From positions 3,795,430-3,859,429 of the forward strand of contig NZ_KB889967.1 in assembly GCF_000372885.1 (NCBI RefSeq): a stretch of DNA of 64,000 nucleotides, written 5' to 3'. Source of the DNA: Methyloversatilis thermotolerans. Its GTDB lineage: Bacteria; Pseudomonadota; Gammaproteobacteria; Burkholderiales; Rhodocyclaceae. Below the pieces are notes generated by a model, which was not told the DNA's origin, did not search any database, and worked only from the letters and a program-made list of their open reading frames with translations. Within the stretch, counting starts at the first letter, position 1, and each line of letters starts with the position of its first letter. Position numbers and translations under genes: made by a program. Shown here one piece after another: positions 10,342 to 20,999 of this stretch.

Positions 10342-12447
10342 ATGCAAGCCACATTGCTGGTCGAACTGCTGACCGAAGAGTTGCCACCCAAGGCCTTGTC
10401 GCGCCTGGGCGAGGTGTTTGCCGACGCGGTGTTCAAATCGCTGGTCGAGCGCAAGCTGGTGGCCGCCGATGCGCGCACGGATCGCTATGCCAGTCCGCGC
10501 CGTCTCGCGCTCACCGTGCAGGACGTGGTCGACCGCGCGCCGGATGCGATGGCCGATGAAAAGCTGATGCCGGTTGCAGTGGCGCTCGACGCCGAAGGCC
10601 GGCCGACGCCGGCGCTGTTGAAGAAGCTGCAGGCCAAGGGCATTCCGGTCGAAGCGCTGCCGCAGTTCACCCGCCGCATGGATGGCAAGAGCGAAACGCT
10701 GTTCTACGCGATGACGGTGCCGGGTGCCGCGCTGGACGATGTGCTGGCCGGCATCGTGCTCGACGCGCTGAAGAAGCTGCCGATCCCGAAGCTCATGCGC
10801 TGGGCCGACTGCGATTTCCAGTTCGTGCGCCCGGTGCATGGCCTGGTCATGCTGCATGGCGAGCGCATCGTGCCGGGCCAGGCTTTCGGCCACGCGTCCG
10901 GCCGCAGCACGCGCGGCCACCGTTTCATGGGCGAGGGCGATGTGACGCTGGCGAGCGCGGACGACTACGCGCGCGTGCTGTACGAGCGCGGCGCCGTGAT
11001 GGCGTCCTTCGACGCGCGGCGCGCCCTCATCGTGCAGCGACTCGATCAGGCCTGCCGCGCGCTGGGCGAAGGCGTGCGCCATGTCGATGACGCCGCGCTG
11101 ATCGACGAGGTGACCGCGCTGGTCGAGAACCCGAATGTGTATGTCGCGCAGTTCGAGCCGGAATTCCTTGCCGTGCCGCAGGAGTGCCTCATCCTGACGA
11201 TGAAGGCCAACCAGAAGTACTTCCCTCTGCTCGATGCGGACGGCCGCCTGCTGAACCGCTTCCTTGTCGTGTCCAACATGCAGGTGGAGGACCCGCACAA
11301 CATCGTGGCGGGCAATGAGCGCGTGGTGCGTGCGCGCCTGTCCGATGCGCGCTTCTTCTTCGAGCAGGACAAGAAGACGCCGCTCGCCGCGCGCGTTCCG
11401 AAGATGGAATCTGTGGTCTATCACAACCGCCTGGGCAGCCAGTTCGATCGTGTCATGCGCATCCAGCGTCTGGCCACCGATATCGCCGCGCGCCTCGATG
11501 CCGACGTGATGCAGGCTGCGCGCGCCGGCATGCTGGCCAAGGCCGACCTGATGACCGATATGGTGGGCGAGTTCCCGGAACTGCAGGGACAGATGGGCCG
11601 CTATTACGCGATGCACGATGGTGAGGCGGAGGGGGTGGCGCAGGCGATAGACCAGCACTACCGCCCGCGTTTCGCCGGTGACGCGCTGCCGCAAGGTCCG
11701 GTCGCCTGCGCTGTGTCGCTGGCCGACAAGATCGACGCGCTGGCCGGTTTCTTCGGCATCGGCCAGATCCCGACCGGTGACAAGGATCCATTCGCACTGC
11801 GCCGCGCCGCGCTGGGTGTGCTGCGCATCCTGATGGAGACGCCGCTGCCGCTCGATGTCGCGGAACTGATCGCCGCGGCGCGTGGCGGCTTCCGTGCCGG
11901 CCAGGTCGGTGAGGGAGACGCCGCTGGTTTCGAGATGCAGTTGCTGGACTTCATGTTCGAGCGGCTGCGCAACCTGCTGCGCGACGCGCAGCACGATGCG
12001 CGCGCGATCGATGCGGTACTGGCGCACAGACCGACCCGCGTCGACCTGGTGCCCGCCAAGCTTGCCGCCGTGGTCGCGTTCTCGTCGCTGCCCGAGGCAC
12101 AGTCGCTGGCGGCCGCGAACAAGCGCATCGTGAATATCCTGAAGAAGGCCGACGCGGTGGGTAGCCAGGTGGAGGCCGCGCTGTTTGCCGAAGCGGCCGA
12201 GCGCGAGCTGCATGCGGCGCTGCTCGCCATCCGGCCGGCTCTCGATGCGGATCTGGCCGCGGGTCGCTATGCCGGAGCTCTGTCTGCGCTGGCCGGCTTG
12301 CGTGCGCCGGTAGACCACTTCTTCGACAAGGTGATGGTGAATGCCGATGATGCCGCCGTGCGGGCAAACCGGCTTGCGCTGCTGGCGTCGCTCGCCGCCG
12401 CGATGAATGCGGTGGCCGACATTTCGCGGCTGGAACTGAAGGACTGA
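10342..12447 (+). CDS. glyS: Glycyl-tRNA synthetase beta subunit
   Basis: Non-catalytic-core beta subunit that binds tRNA-Gly. The 701-residue protein begins [19 protein letters not shown], the canonical start; the longer frame upstream overlaps glyQ and was rejected. It includes the HD-like domain region ([20 protein letters not shown]) and a C-terminal anticodon-binding DALR-type region (about 590-690). It is followed 15 nt later by gmhB. Confidence 0.97.
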   Translation: MQATLLVELLTEELPPKALSRLGEVFADAVFKSLVERKLVAADARTDRYASPRRLALTVQDVVDRAPDAMADEKLMPVAVALDAEGRPTPALLKKLQAKGIPVEALPQFTRRMDGKSETLFYAMTVPGAALDDVLAGIVLDALKKLPIPKLMRWADCDFQFVRPVHGLVMLHGERIVPGQAFGHASGRSTRGHRFMGEGDVTLASADDYARVLYERGAVMASFDARRALIVQRLDQACRALGEGVRHVDDAALIDEVTALVENPNVYVAQFEPEFLAVPQECLILTMKANQKYFPLLDADGRLLNRFLVVSNMQVEDPHNIVAGNERVVRARLSDARFFFEQDKKTPLAARVPKMESVVYHNRLGSQFDRVMRIQRLATDIAARLDADVMQAARAGMLAKADLMTDMVGEFPELQGQMGRYYAMHDGEAEGVAQAIDQHYRPRFAGDALPQGPVACAVSLADKIDALAGFFGIGQIPTGDKDPFALRRAALGVLRILMETPLPLDVAELIAAARGGFRAGQVGEGDAAGFEMQLLDFMFERLRNLLRDAQHDARAIDAVLAHRPTRVDLVPAKLAAVVAFSSLPEAQSLAAANKRIVNILKKADAVGSQVEAALFAEAAERELHAALLAIRPALDADLAAGRYAGALSALAGLRAPVDHFFDKVMVNADDAAVRANRLALLASLAAAMNAVADISRLELKD

Positions 12448-12462
12448 CAGCGAAGGACAGGC

Positions 12463-13005
12463 GTGAAACTCATCATCCTCGACCGCGACGGCGTCATCAA
12501 CTATGACTCCGACCAGTTCATCAAGTCGCCGCAGGAATGGCGACCGATAGAAGGGTCGATGGAGGCGATCGCGCTGCTCAACCAATGGGGCTGGCGCGTG
12601 GTGGTCGCGAGCAATCAGTCCGGTGTCGGACGCGGCCTGTTCGACATGGATACGCTGGCCGCCATCCACGACAAGATGCACCGCACGGTGGCGCAGGCGG
12701 GCGGACGCATCGACGCCATCTTCTTCTGTCCGCACGCGGCCGATTCGCGCTGTGCCTGCCGCAAGCCCAAGCCGGGCATGCTGCTCGAGATCGCCGAGCG
12801 CTTCAGCGTCGATCTCGCCGATGTGCCGGTGGTGGGCGACAGCCTGCGCGACCTGCAGGCTGCCGTCAGCGCCGGTGCGCAGCCGGTGCTGGTGCGCACC
12901 GGCAAGGGCGTGAAGACCGAATCGGATCCGGATCTGCCGCCCGGCACGCGTACATTTGATAACCTTGCGGCCTTTGTACGCGCACTGACCGTGACCGCCG
13001 ATTGA
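12463..13005 (+). CDS. gmhB: D-glycero-beta-D-manno-heptose 1,7-bisphosphate 7-phosphatase
   Basis: A HAD phosphatase in ADP-heptose synthesis for the LPS core. The 180-residue protein begins with the nucleophile motif LDRDGVI and has a zinc loop (CPHAADSRCACRKPKPGM with H and three Cys) and the motif IV Asp in VVGDSLRDLQAA. The start is GTG at 12463, preceded by an AGGA-like site. The stop overlaps the plsC ATG. The glyS-gmhB-plsC order is common in betaproteobacteria. Confidence 0.94.
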   Translation: MKLIILDRDGVINYDSDQFIKSPQEWRPIEGSMEAIALLNQWGWRVVVASNQSGVGRGLFDMDTLAAIHDKMHRTVAQAGGRIDAIFFCPHAADSRCACRKPKPGMLLEIAERFSVDLADVPVVGDSLRDLQAAVSAGAQPVLVRTGKGVKTESDPDLPPGTRTFDNLAAFVRALTVTAD

Positions 13006-13751
13006 TGACCTTCCTGCGTTCGCTGCTGTTCTTTCTCGTCCTGTTCATCATCACGCCGCCATTTTCCCTGGTTGCCATCGTCGCGCGCATGGTGCTGCCG
13101 CCGCGGATGCGTTATCGCGTGATCGGCATATGGACCCATCTGGTGATGTGGTCGCTGCAGTACATCGTCGGCCTGCGTCATCGCGTGATCGGCACGGAGA
13201 ACCTTCCGCGCGGCAAGGCCATCGTGCTGTGCAAGCACCAGTCGGCGTGGGAAACGCTGGCGCTGCAGGTGTTCCTGCCGCCGGTTGCCTTCGTGTTCAA
13301 GCGCGAACTGTTGCGCATCCCTTTCTTCGGCTGGGGGCTGGGCTGCATGCCGATGATCGCGATCGATCGCGGCGCGGGCAAGGATGCGCTCGCCCAGGTC
13401 GAGGAGCAGGGGCGTCGGCTGCTCGATCTCGGATTCTGGGTGACCGTGTTCCCCGAAGGCACGCGCATGCCGCCCGGGCAGACGCGACGCTACAAGGTTG
13501 GCGGCGCCCGGCTCGCCGAAGTGACCGGCGTGCCGGTGGTGCCGATCGCGCACAATGCCGGCGACTTCTGGAAGCGCAATGCCTTCCTCAAGCATCCGGG
13601 GGTCATCACCGTCAGCATCGGACCGGCCATCGACACGCGGGGCTTGACGGCGGAACAGATCAACGGGCAGGCTCAGGTCTGGATCGAAGGCGAAATGCGA
13701 CGACTGTTCCCGCATCATTATGAAGCGCACTCCTTGTCCGCAACAGCTTGA
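13005..13751 (+). CDS. plsC: 1-acyl-sn-glycerol-3-phosphate acyltransferase (PlsC family)
   Basis: Makes phosphatidic acid from lysophosphatidic acid at the inner membrane. The 248-residue protein has an N-terminal hydrophobic segment (LLFFLVLFIITPPFSLVAI), the catalytic block KHQSAWETLA (HX4E rather than the more usual HX4D, as in many betaproteobacterial members) and FPEGTRMPPG. The ATG at 13005 was chosen over a TTG one codon earlier. The 3' end overlaps the next gene by 32 nt. Confidence 0.93.
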   Translation: MTFLRSLLFFLVLFIITPPFSLVAIVARMVLPPRMRYRVIGIWTHLVMWSLQYIVGLRHRVIGTENLPRGKAIVLCKHQSAWETLALQVFLPPVAFVFKRELLRIPFFGWGLGCMPMIAIDRGAGKDALAQVEEQGRRLLDLGFWVTVFPEGTRMPPGQTRRYKVGGARLAEVTGVPVVPIAHNAGDFWKRNAFLKHPGVITVSIGPAIDTRGLTAEQINGQAQVWIEGEMRRLFPHHYEAHSLSATA

Positions 13752-14496
13752 ATTGGCGCTCGACTTGCCCGACAACGCGCCGCCCCCGCCGCGCGGCCGG
13801 CACATCGTGCTCGGCCAGCAGATCATCGAGTATGCGTTGCGCCGTTCGCGCCGCAATTCGATCGGTTTTTCCATCGGCGAATCCGGGCTGCGCGTGACCG
13901 CGCCGCACTGGGTGACCCTGCCGCAGATCGAAGAGGCGCTGCGCGAGAAGCAGCGCTGGATATTCACCAAGCTGGGTGAAGTGCGCGCGCGCCGCGCCCC
14001 GGTGCGTACCGACTGGCGCGACGGTGCCCGGATTCCCTTCCTCGGCGAACAGGTCACGATACGACTGGGCGATACCTGCGCGCGGCCGCTGGTCGACGAT
14101 GGCCTGCTGCGGCTGCCGCTGCCCGCCGATGCCGATCACGATCGGGTACGCGATGCGGTGTGCGGCTTCCTGCAGCAGGAGGCGCTGTCGCTGTTCGAGC
14201 GCCGCGCGACCGAACTGGGTGCGCGCATCGACGTGGCACCGAGCCGCGTCGTGCTCAGTTCGGCCAACACCTTGTGGGGCTCGTGCACGGCCGAAGGCGT
14301 GATACGGCTGAACTGGCGGCTCATCCACTTTTCGCATGCGCTGATCGACTACGTGATCGCGCACGAACTGGCGCATCTGAAGGAACTGAATCACTCGCGC
14401 GCGTTCTGGGATACCGTGGCCGCCATCCTGCCGGGATTCGAAGCGGCCCGGCGGGAACTGCGCTCCCATCATCCGGGACGCATCGTCGCACCCTGA
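13720..14496 (+). CDS. YgjP-type (SprT-like) zinc metallopeptidase
   Basis: A 258-residue protein of the YgjP/DUF45 family. The C-terminal half has the zincin signature HELAHLKELNHSRAFW (HExxH plus a third His) and LWGSC, both diagnostic. The N-terminal region (RRSRRNSIGFSI, then a Trp/Lys-rich stretch) fits the family. Physiological substrates are not established. The start lies 32 nt inside plsC; a later start would shorten only the proline-rich head. Confidence 0.88.
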   Translation: MKRTPCPQQLELALDLPDNAPPPPRGRHIVLGQQIIEYALRRSRRNSIGFSIGESGLRVTAPHWVTLPQIEEALREKQRWIFTKLGEVRARRAPVRTDWRDGARIPFLGEQVTIRLGDTCARPLVDDGLLRLPLPADADHDRVRDAVCGFLQQEALSLFERRATELGARIDVAPSRVVLSSANTLWGSCTAEGVIRLNWRLIHFSHALIDYVIAHELAHLKELNHSRAFWDTVAAILPGFEAARRELRSHHPGRIVAP

Positions 14497-14511
14497 ACAG
14501 GAGGTTTCATC

Positions 14512-14898
14512 ATGCGCATCCTTCACACCATGCTGCGCGTCGGCAATCTCGACCGGTCCATCGATTTCTACACCCAGGTGCTCGGCATGCGGGTGCTGCG
14601 CAGGCAGGATTATCCGGAAGGTCGTTTCACGCTGGCCTTCATCGGCTACCAGGAGGAGTCCGAGGGCGCGGTGATCGAACTCACGCACAACTGGGACACC
14701 GGACAGTACGAGCTCGGCACGGCCTATGGTCACATCGCGCTCGAGGTCGGTGACGCCTATGCCACCTGTGAGCAGGTGAAGGCGCGCGGAGGCAAGGTCG
14801 TGCGCGAGGCCGGACCGATGAAGCACGGTACGACGGTGATCGCCTTCGTCGAGGATCCGGACGGCTACAAGATCGAGTTCATCCAGCGTGCGACCTAG
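14512..14898 (+). CDS. gloA: Lactoylglutathione lyase (glyoxalase I)
   Basis: Detoxifies the methylglyoxal-glutathione adduct. The 128-residue single-domain VOC enzyme has [20 protein letters not shown] at the start (metal His5), an ELTHNW motif and GHIALEVGD (second His), and [10 protein letters not shown] (metal Glu) near the end: the canonical Ni-type GloA pattern. An AGGAGG precedes the ATG. It is the last gene of the rightward run and meets the hybrid kinase head-on. Confidence 0.95.
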   Translation: MRILHTMLRVGNLDRSIDFYTQVLGMRVLRRQDYPEGRFTLAFIGYQEESEGAVIELTHNWDTGQYELGTAYGHIALEVGDAYATCEQVKARGGKVVREAGPMKHGTTVIAFVEDPDGYKIEFIQRAT

Positions 14899-14923
14899 GG
14901 CAGGGACCTGATCAGTTCCGTCG

Positions 14924-17900
14924 TCAGGCGGGCAGTTCCTGGCGCAGTTCGCCGGCGAGTGTCTCGACCGCGTCGGCCAGACGCTCGACCAGCGCGGCAA
15001 TCCGCCCGGCATCCAGCGAAGCCTCGCTCGCCCGCTCGAGCTGCGCGGCGATGCTCGCAGCCGGCGCCGCGCCGAAATTGCGGATCGCACCCTTGATGGC
15101 GTGGGCCTGTTCCGGTATCCGCGCGGCTGGCGCCTCGCGCAGATCGCGCAGCATGTTCGGGTAGTCCTGCAGGAATACACCGATGATGGTGTGCAGCAAG
15201 GCCTCGTCCCCGCCAAGATTGTCCAGCGTGAAGCGGCGGTCGAACTGGCGGCTGTTTTCGTGCGTGGCATCCGGTTCCGGGCGCATCGCGGCGGGAGGCT
15301 GCAGCGCGGCCTGCCCGACCGCCTCGGCGATGGCCTGGACCAGTGCGGGCACGCGTATCGGCTTGGACACATAACCATCCATGCCTGCGTTCAGGCAACG
15401 CTCACGGTCGCCGGCCATCGCGTGTGCGGTCATTGCGACGATGGGTGTGCGGCGCGCCCGCTCGCGTGCCCTGATGTGGGTGGTGGCATCCAGTCCCCCC
15501 ATCTGCGGCATCTGCACATCCATCAGGATCAGGTCATAGCGGTTCTTCAATGCCAGCGTCACGGCTTCGAGGCCGGTGGATGCGACATCCACCCGGTGAC
15601 CCAGCCGCTGCAGGAGCTTCACGGCGAGTGCCTTGTTGACCTCGTTGTCCTCGGCAAGCAGCACCGCCAGTCCGGGCATCGACGTCACGCCCCCGGCAGC
15701 GCCGCCGCGCGGGGAAGCGCCGCTGCCCGGCTGGCGCAGCAGCGCTTCCATCACGGCGGTCGCGGTGAACGGAGCGCTCAAGGTCGCGCTGACCGGGGGG
15801 GGCAGCGTGTCACGCTCGTGCTTGCCGTCGACGATGAGTACCACCGCGGGCGGAAGCCGCTCCCGCATCCGCAAGGCCTGCAGTAGCCCCCAGTCGTTGC
15901 GGCAGGCCATGTCATGGGGCATGAGCAGCACTCCGGCCGGTTCGAGCGTGCCCGAATCAAGCGCGTGCAGGCAGGCGAGCGCATCGGAGAAGACGTGGCA
16001 CTGCACGCGCATCGAGCGCAGCAGCTCGACAAGGGTGTCCCGTCGCGGTGAATCTTCGTCTATCAACCACACTCGCACCGCGTCGGCGCGTGTCGACGTG
16101 AGCGACTCGAGATCGTGCAGCGATGCGGCGGCCAACGATATCGCGAAGTGGAAGGTGGAGCCCTCGCCGGGCTGGCTCACCACGCCCAGCTCGCCACCCA
16201 TGCGGCTGACCAGACGACGGCATATGGCCAGTCCGAGGCCGGTGCCGCCGAAGCGTCGGGTCGTGGAAGAATCGGCTTGCGAGAAGGCCTCGAAGATGAG
16301 CCCCTGCTTGTCCCGAGGAATGCCTATGCCGGTATCGCTGACCGCGAATCTGATCGTCTGCGCGGCCGGCGATGCCGGCCCCTCCTGCGTCACGCTCAGT
16401 TCCACGCTGCCCCGATCGGTGAACTTCAGTGCGTTGCCCAGCAGATTGCTCAGCACCTGGCGCAGCCTGACGGGATCGCCCACCACGCCATCGGTCACCG
16501 ACGGGTCGATGTAGCAGCTCAGCGATACCGGACGCTCCGGCTTCGGCATCATGGATCGCACCATGCCTCCGACCACTTCGCGCAGGCTGAATGGAATGTG
16601 TTCGAAGTCCAGATGGCCCGCCTCGATCTTCGAGAAGTCGAGGATGTCGTCGATCAGCGTGAGCAGGGTGTCCGACGACTGCTTCACCAGCGTGAGGTAT
16701 TCGCGCTGTTCCGCATCGAGCTCGGTGTCGAGAGCCAGTTCGGTCATGCCTATGATCGCGTTCATCGGCGTGCGTATCTCGTGGCTCATATTGGCCAGAA
16801 AATCGCTCTTCGCACGGTTGGCGGCTTCCGCCGCATCGCGCGTGCGCATCATTTCCGCCTGCGCCGCGCGTCGTTCGCTGATGTCGGAAATGAAGGCGGT
16901 AAACAGCGTGCGCCCCTTCATGTGTGTCGAGGCCATGGTCACCTGTGCCGGGAAGCGGCGGCCGCTGCGGTGGCGGATGTCCATTTCCATGCGTTGGCCG
17001 ATGACCGAACTGAAGCGCTGACCCAGCCATTGCAGGAGATCGCTCTGGTTGGGCGCGCGGTCTTCCACGCCGACCAGCAGGTCGATCACCGGATGCTGCA
17101 TCGCCTCTGTGGCACTCCACCCCAGCATGCGTTCCGCGGCGGGGTTGAATTCGATCACGTTGCCGAAGCTGTCGAAGGTGATCACCGCGTCGATGGCCGC
17201 TCCAAGGATGGCGACGGTGCGCGCTTCGCTCTCTGCCAGCGCGGTGCGCTGGTTGTACAGACTGAGCGAGGCCCAGTTCAGGGCCTGCGCCAGGCGGTCG
17301 GTGTCCAGCGAACCGGTGCGTACCGGCAGGGTTTCCCCGGTGGGCTGCTCGAGTTTTTCGGCGAACTCGGTGCATTGTTGCAAGGCGCCGAGTGGCCGCT
17401 TCAGCGCGATGTGGAAGATGACGACACCGATCAGCACCGACAGCAGCGCCTGCAGCAGCGAGTCCTGCAGGATGCTCGCATGGGTCGAGCGCGCCTCGGG
17501 GGTGTCGGTTTCGGTACGCAGCCAGACAGTCTGGCCATTGCCGGTCAGAGGCACCCAGGTGATGATGGCAAGGTGACCGGTCGGGCTGAAGGATTGCTGG
17601 CGCGTGCGTGCGATCAACCCCTGGGGGGGCGTGTCGTCGGGAATCCTGTGCGCGGCCCGCCACGTCGTGTGCGTGTGCTCGAACGCCGAAATGACGCGTC
17701 CATCGGGGGCGACAAGCGCAGCGGCCAGCAGGTCGGGGGTATCGGGCAGATGGGGAGACAGGGTGATCAGCGCATCCGAATCGCGGTCCACTTCCGACAG
17801 GATGTGCTGCGCGATGCCGCGAGCTTCGCTCAGGGCGTTGCGCTCCAGCAGGCGCAGAATCTGTGCCGATTGTTCCTGTGCGGTATAGAGGGCATTGCCC

Positions 17901-17995
17901 ACGGCACCGCTGCCGCACACCAGAGCGAACAGCACCGTGATGCGCCCGATCAGGCGGGGGGAGAAGCTGCGGACGACGCTCACGGGGCGAAACAT
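14924..17995 (-). CDS. Hybrid sensor histidine kinase with PAS, two receivers and Hpt
   Basis: A 1023-residue BarA-like phosphorelay kinase. Order: membrane helix (about 18-40), a periplasmic sensor of about 150 residues, a second helix ([19 protein letters not shown]), PAS (about 255-375), HisKA with the H-box [14 protein letters not shown] (about 408-421), HATPase (N-box LLGNALKF, G-box [10 protein letters not shown]), a first receiver-like domain, a second receiver ([22 protein letters not shown]) and a C-terminal Hpt ([11 protein letters not shown]). The first receiver lacks the phosphoacceptor Asp (VLLMPHD at that place), so it looks degenerate. It follows the HD-GYP regulator by 75 nt on the same strand. 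The input signal is unknown. Confidence 0.92.
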   Translation of the reverse strand: MFRPVSVVRSFSPRLIGRITVLFALVCGSGAVGNALYTAQEQSAQILRLLERNALSEARGIAQHILSEVDRDSDALITLSPHLPDTPDLLAAALVAPDGRVISAFEHTHTTWRAAHRIPDDTPPQGLIARTRQQSFSPTGHLAIITWVPLTGNGQTVWLRTETDTPEARSTHASILQDSLLQALLSVLIGVVIFHIALKRPLGALQQCTEFAEKLEQPTGETLPVRTGSLDTDRLAQALNWASLSLYNQRTALAESEARTVAILGAAIDAVITFDSFGNVIEFNPAAERMLGWSATEAMQHPVIDLLVGVEDRAPNQSDLLQWLGQRFSSVIGQRMEMDIRHRSGRRFPAQVTMASTHMKGRTLFTAFISDISERRAAQAEMMRTRDAAEAANRAKSDFLANMSHEIRTPMNAIIGMTELALDTELDAEQREYLTLVKQSSDTLLTLIDDILDFSKIEAGHLDFEHIPFSLREVVGGMVRSMMPKPERPVSLSCYIDPSVTDGVVGDPVRLRQVLSNLLGNALKFTDRGSVELSVTQEGPASPAAQTIRFAVSDTGIGIPRDKQGLIFEAFSQADSSTTRRFGGTGLGLAICRRLVSRMGGELGVVSQPGEGSTFHFAISLAAASLHDLESLTSTRADAVRVWLIDEDSPRRDTLVELLRSMRVQCHVFSDALACLHALDSGTLEPAGVLLMPHDMACRNDWGLLQALRMRERLPPAVVLIVDGKHERDTLPPPVSATLSAPFTATAVMEALLRQPGSGASPRGGAAGGVTSMPGLAVLLAEDNEVNKALAVKLLQRLGHRVDVASTGLEAVTLALKNRYDLILMDVQMPQMGGLDATTHIRARERARRTPIVAMTAHAMAGDRERCLNAGMDGYVSKPIRVPALVQAIAEAVGQAALQPPAAMRPEPDATHENSRQFDRRFTLDNLGGDEALLHTIIGVFLQDYPNMLRDLREAPAARIPEQAHAIKGAIRNFGAAPAASIAAQLERASEASLDAGRIAALVERLADAVETLAGELRQELPA

Positions 17996-18070
17996 CCGCC
18001 AGCGCGGGCACCCCTGGGGATGGCCGCATGCATGCGATCAATGGCGGTAGGGCCGCGACTGCGCACGGTG

Positions 18071-19102
18071 TCAGTCCTGATAGCGCGCACGGATGTCGAG
18101 CACGTCGTCCCAGCGCGCCATCATGGCGTCGACGCAGGCAGGGTCGAAATGGCTGCCGCGTCCGGCGATGAGGAAGGCGTGCGCGCGATCGATGTCCCAG
18201 GCTTTCTTGTAGGGCCGCTCCGAGGTCAGGGCGTCGAACACGTCAGCCAGTGCGACAATGCGACCGACCAGGGGAATGCGCTCGCCGCTGAGCCCGCGCG
18301 GATATCCGCTGCCGTCGTACTTCTCGTGATGAGTGAGGGCGATGGTGGCTGCCAGTTGCATGTAGGGCGAAGCGGAATCCTTCAGGATTTCGTGACCTAT
18401 GCTGGCATGCCGCTTCATGATCTCGAATTCCTCCGGGGTCAGTCGACCCGGTTTAAGCAGGATATGATCCGGCGTGCCCAGTTTGCCTACGTCGTGCATC
18501 GGGGCGGCAATCAGAAGCCCTTCCTGCAGATCGGCGTCGAGCTCGAGTTCCTGCGCGATCAGCGCGGCGACATGGGCCATGCGTAGAATGTGCGCGCCGG
18601 TTTCCGGGTCGCGGAACTCGGCGGCACGCGCAAGCTTGTTGAGCGTTTCGCGCTCGCGTTCATAGATTTCGGCGGTGGCGCGCCGGACTTCCTCCTGCAG
18701 CATGCTGGCGTGCTGGGCGAGCGCTACCTGACCGCGGCGCAAGGACAGCATGTTCTTGACGCGTGAGGTGAATTCGATGCGGTCGACCGGCTTGGTCAGG
18801 AAGTCGTTCGCGCCCGATTCGAGCGCGCGGTAGCGTACTTCGCGCTCGTGGTCGGCGGTCACCATCAGGATGGGGGTCTGTTGCAGGGTGGGCGTGCTGC
18901 GCAGACGATGTATGAGTTCGATGCCATCCATGTCCGGCATCATGTAGTCGATGATGATGAGATCGGGATCATGGTGCCGGCAGTGCGCCAGCGCATCGAA
19001 AGGCGAAAGGAAGCACGTGGGCCGGGCGTCCGGCAGCTTGCCCAGCAGGGCGGACATCAAGGTGAGGTTGACTTGCGCATCATCGACAACCACGACATCC
19101 AT
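18071..19102 (-). CDS. Response regulator with HD-GYP c-di-GMP phosphodiesterase domain
   Basis: A 343-residue RpfG-like protein with a receiver at 1-120 (VVVDDAQ; phosphoacceptor in LIIIDYMMPDMDG) and an HD-GYP domain at about 150-340 (HDVGKLGTPD, HHEKYDGSGYPRGL, ADVFDALTSERPYKKAW). The GYP triad is intact, so it is probably active on cyclic di-GMP. An AGGGAG precedes the ATG. It is the upstream gene of an apparent two-gene unit with the hybrid kinase, which is its likely phosphate donor. Confidence 0.93.
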   Translation of the reverse strand: MDVVVVDDAQVNLTLMSALLGKLPDARPTCFLSPFDALAHCRHHDPDLIIIDYMMPDMDGIELIHRLRSTPTLQQTPILMVTADHEREVRYRALESGANDFLTKPVDRIEFTSRVKNMLSLRRGQVALAQHASMLQEEVRRATAEIYERERETLNKLARAAEFRDPETGAHILRMAHVAALIAQELELDADLQEGLLIAAPMHDVGKLGTPDHILLKPGRLTPEEFEIMKRHASIGHEILKDSASPYMQLAATIALTHHEKYDGSGYPRGLSGERIPLVGRIVALADVFDALTSERPYKKAWDIDRAHAFLIAGRGSHFDPACVDAMMARWDDVLDIRARYQD

Positions 19103-19521
19103 CCGAGCTACTCCCTGGCGTTGTTCAGTTTCGGGGCCGAGACCGGAATACCTGGTGTGACCGTCCGCTCCTCCTCAGTGGTACTTATCGGCGAGGTGTC
19201 CCGGGCCTTTAGTTTCGCGGGCCTGGCGCGTCTGAAAATCCGTTCGACCCGGTGCCATGGCGTTCGCAGCGTCGCCGATGAATGAAATCCGCCGTTTGCA
19301 TGCTCCCCGTCCCGGTCGGGTGGTTTCGACGTGGCGCGCGCGGCAGGCCGGATGTTTCGCTGCACGGCATGTCGCTGCGGGAAGATACCGCGCGTCAAAA
19401 CGTTTTCCCGCACCCCGGGTGAGCAGGCAGGGAGAGGTCCGGTCGTGACGACGCTTTGCGAAGGGTACCGCCGCCCCCGCCTCCCGGGCTCACCACGCGC
19501 CGATCAACTGAGGTTTTCGGG
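19103..19521. other. 419-bp divergent intergenic region
   Basis: Lies between the HD-GYP regulator (left) and the TAXI protein (right). Short frames here have no ribosome site, no family motif and frequent rare-codon runs, so I call no gene. It must hold divergent promoters, but I could not pick out a convincing -35/-10 pair, and I see no recognisable riboswitch core. Confidence 0.5.
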
Positions 19522-20937
19522 ATGAAGGATCACGATCGCGAACCGGACGCACCGTACAGACTGCGTTCATCGGCGCTGCGCAACTGGCTGCGCGGCTTGT
19601 CCTTCCGCGACATGTTTGCGCTGGGCATTCCGGCGCTGCTCGTGGTGGCCGCCGGCTTCTGGGTGGCGGCGAAGTACATCAAGCCTGCGCCGCCGGGTCA
19701 CATGGACATCAGTTGCGGCGCTTCGGGTTCGGCCTACGAATCGTCGTGCGCCGCCTACCGGTCGTACATCCAGCCCTTTGGCGTGGAAATGCGCCCGTTG
19801 CCGAGCGCAGGATCGGTGGAGAACCTGAACAGACTGCGCAGCAAGGGGCAGTCGGTGGATTTCGCATTGGTACAGGGGGGAACCGCTGGCGAGCACGTGT
19901 CCGGCCTGTTGTCGCTCGGTGCCGCATACTACGAGCCCTTGTGGGTGTTCTACCGCGGGCGGCCCGGCCTCGACCGCCTGGACCAGCTCAAGGGCTTGCG
20001 CATAGGCATCGGTGCGGAAGGCAGCGGCAGCCGCCATCTGGCATTGCAGTTGCTCGCGGCTCATGGCATGGCGAACGAACGCCGGCTCCTTCCGCTCGGC
20101 GGTCTGGAAGGCGCATCGGCGCTGCGCGCGCGCCGCATCGACGCACTCATCGTGGTGGGCCCGGTGCATTCGGCCAGCGTGTGGTCGCTGCTCTACGCCG
20201 AAGGCGTTTCTCTGATGAACTTCGCCCAGGCGCAGGCCTATGCCCGGCGCTTCCCGCATCTCTACCCCCTGACCTTGCCGCGCGGGGCGGTCGATTTCGT
20301 GCGGGACATTCCTCCGGCCGACGTTTCGCTGGTGGGCACCCAAGCATATGTCGTCGCGCGCGAGGATACGCATCCGGCACTGATAGACCTCATGCTGGGC
20401 GCGATGAAATCCACTCATGCCGAAGCCAATGTGTTCCAGCGACCGGGCGAATTCCCGAAAGCCGATGGCGGTGACTTTGAACTGCATCCGCGTGCCCGCC
20501 GCTTTCACGAATCGGGTCCGCCCTTCCTGCAGCGCTACCTGCCGTTTTCGGTCGCCAATCTGCTCGATCGCATGATTGTGCTGCTGGTGCCGCTGCTGGC
20601 CCTGGCCGTGCCGCTGTTCCGCATATTGCCGCAGCTCTATGTATGGCGTGTGCGCAGCAAGCTTTACCGGTGGTATGGAGAACTCAAGGACGTCGAGCGT
20701 CAGGCGCTGTCGGGAGAGAGCGACCGCGGCCTGAACGAGTGGCTGCGCGACCTCGACCGTATCGAAGCCGCGGTATCGCGCATCCATGTGCCGCTCGCGC
20801 ACTCCGATTATCACTATCAGTTGCGGGCGCACATACATATGGTCAGGGGCCGGCTGCAGGGCATGGCGACGCCCACGAATGGAACTGCCGAGGCTGCTCG
20901 GCAACAAAGCGATGCGGTTGCGACGGAAAACGTCTGA
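19522..20937 (+). CDS. TAXI-family TRAP solute-binding protein with membrane anchors
   Basis: A 471-residue protein. An N-terminal membrane segment (DMFALGIPALLVVAAGFWVA, about 33-55) is followed by a periplasmic TAXI-type binding domain (about 65-330; GGTAGEHVSGL, GIGAEGSGSRHLALQLL) and a C-terminal membrane segment (MIVLLVPLLALAVPLF, about 353-370) with a cytoplasmic, helix-rich tail of about 100 residues. Classical TAXI proteins are free periplasmic and sit beside a fused TRAP permease; no permease is present here. This suggests a sensory or accessory role rather than simple uptake. The start at 19522 has a GAGG upstream; the longer frame begins in a proline run and was rejected. Confidence 0.82.
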   Translation: MKDHDREPDAPYRLRSSALRNWLRGLSFRDMFALGIPALLVVAAGFWVAAKYIKPAPPGHMDISCGASGSAYESSCAAYRSYIQPFGVEMRPLPSAGSVENLNRLRSKGQSVDFALVQGGTAGEHVSGLLSLGAAYYEPLWVFYRGRPGLDRLDQLKGLRIGIGAEGSGSRHLALQLLAAHGMANERRLLPLGGLEGASALRARRIDALIVVGPVHSASVWSLLYAEGVSLMNFAQAQAYARRFPHLYPLTLPRGAVDFVRDIPPADVSLVGTQAYVVAREDTHPALIDLMLGAMKSTHAEANVFQRPGEFPKADGGDFELHPRARRFHESGPPFLQRYLPFSVANLLDRMIVLLVPLLALAVPLFRILPQLYVWRVRSKLYRWYGELKDVERQALSGESDRGLNEWLRDLDRIEAAVSRIHVPLAHSDYHYQLRAHIHMVRGRLQGMATPTNGTAEAARQQSDAVATENV

Positions 20938-20999
20938 TGCTTCGCCGTCCGGTTGGGCAGCGTCCGTTCTCGTGCCCGCTCGCTTACGCGCGTCTGCTG

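Noticed and set aside
10108-12735. An 875-codon open frame on the minus strand
   Set aside because: It lies entirely opposite glyS and neighbours, has a His/Arg/Gln-rich composition typical of the antisense of GC-rich genes, and shows no family motif.
16115-18586. An 823-codon open frame on the plus strand
   Set aside because: Antisense to the hybrid histidine kinase and HD-GYP gene; no motif and biased Arg/Gln/His composition.
19257-19525. Small genes in the 419-bp gap before the TAXI gene
   Set aside because: Several overlapping short frames exist, none with a ribosome site, conserved motif or coding-like composition.
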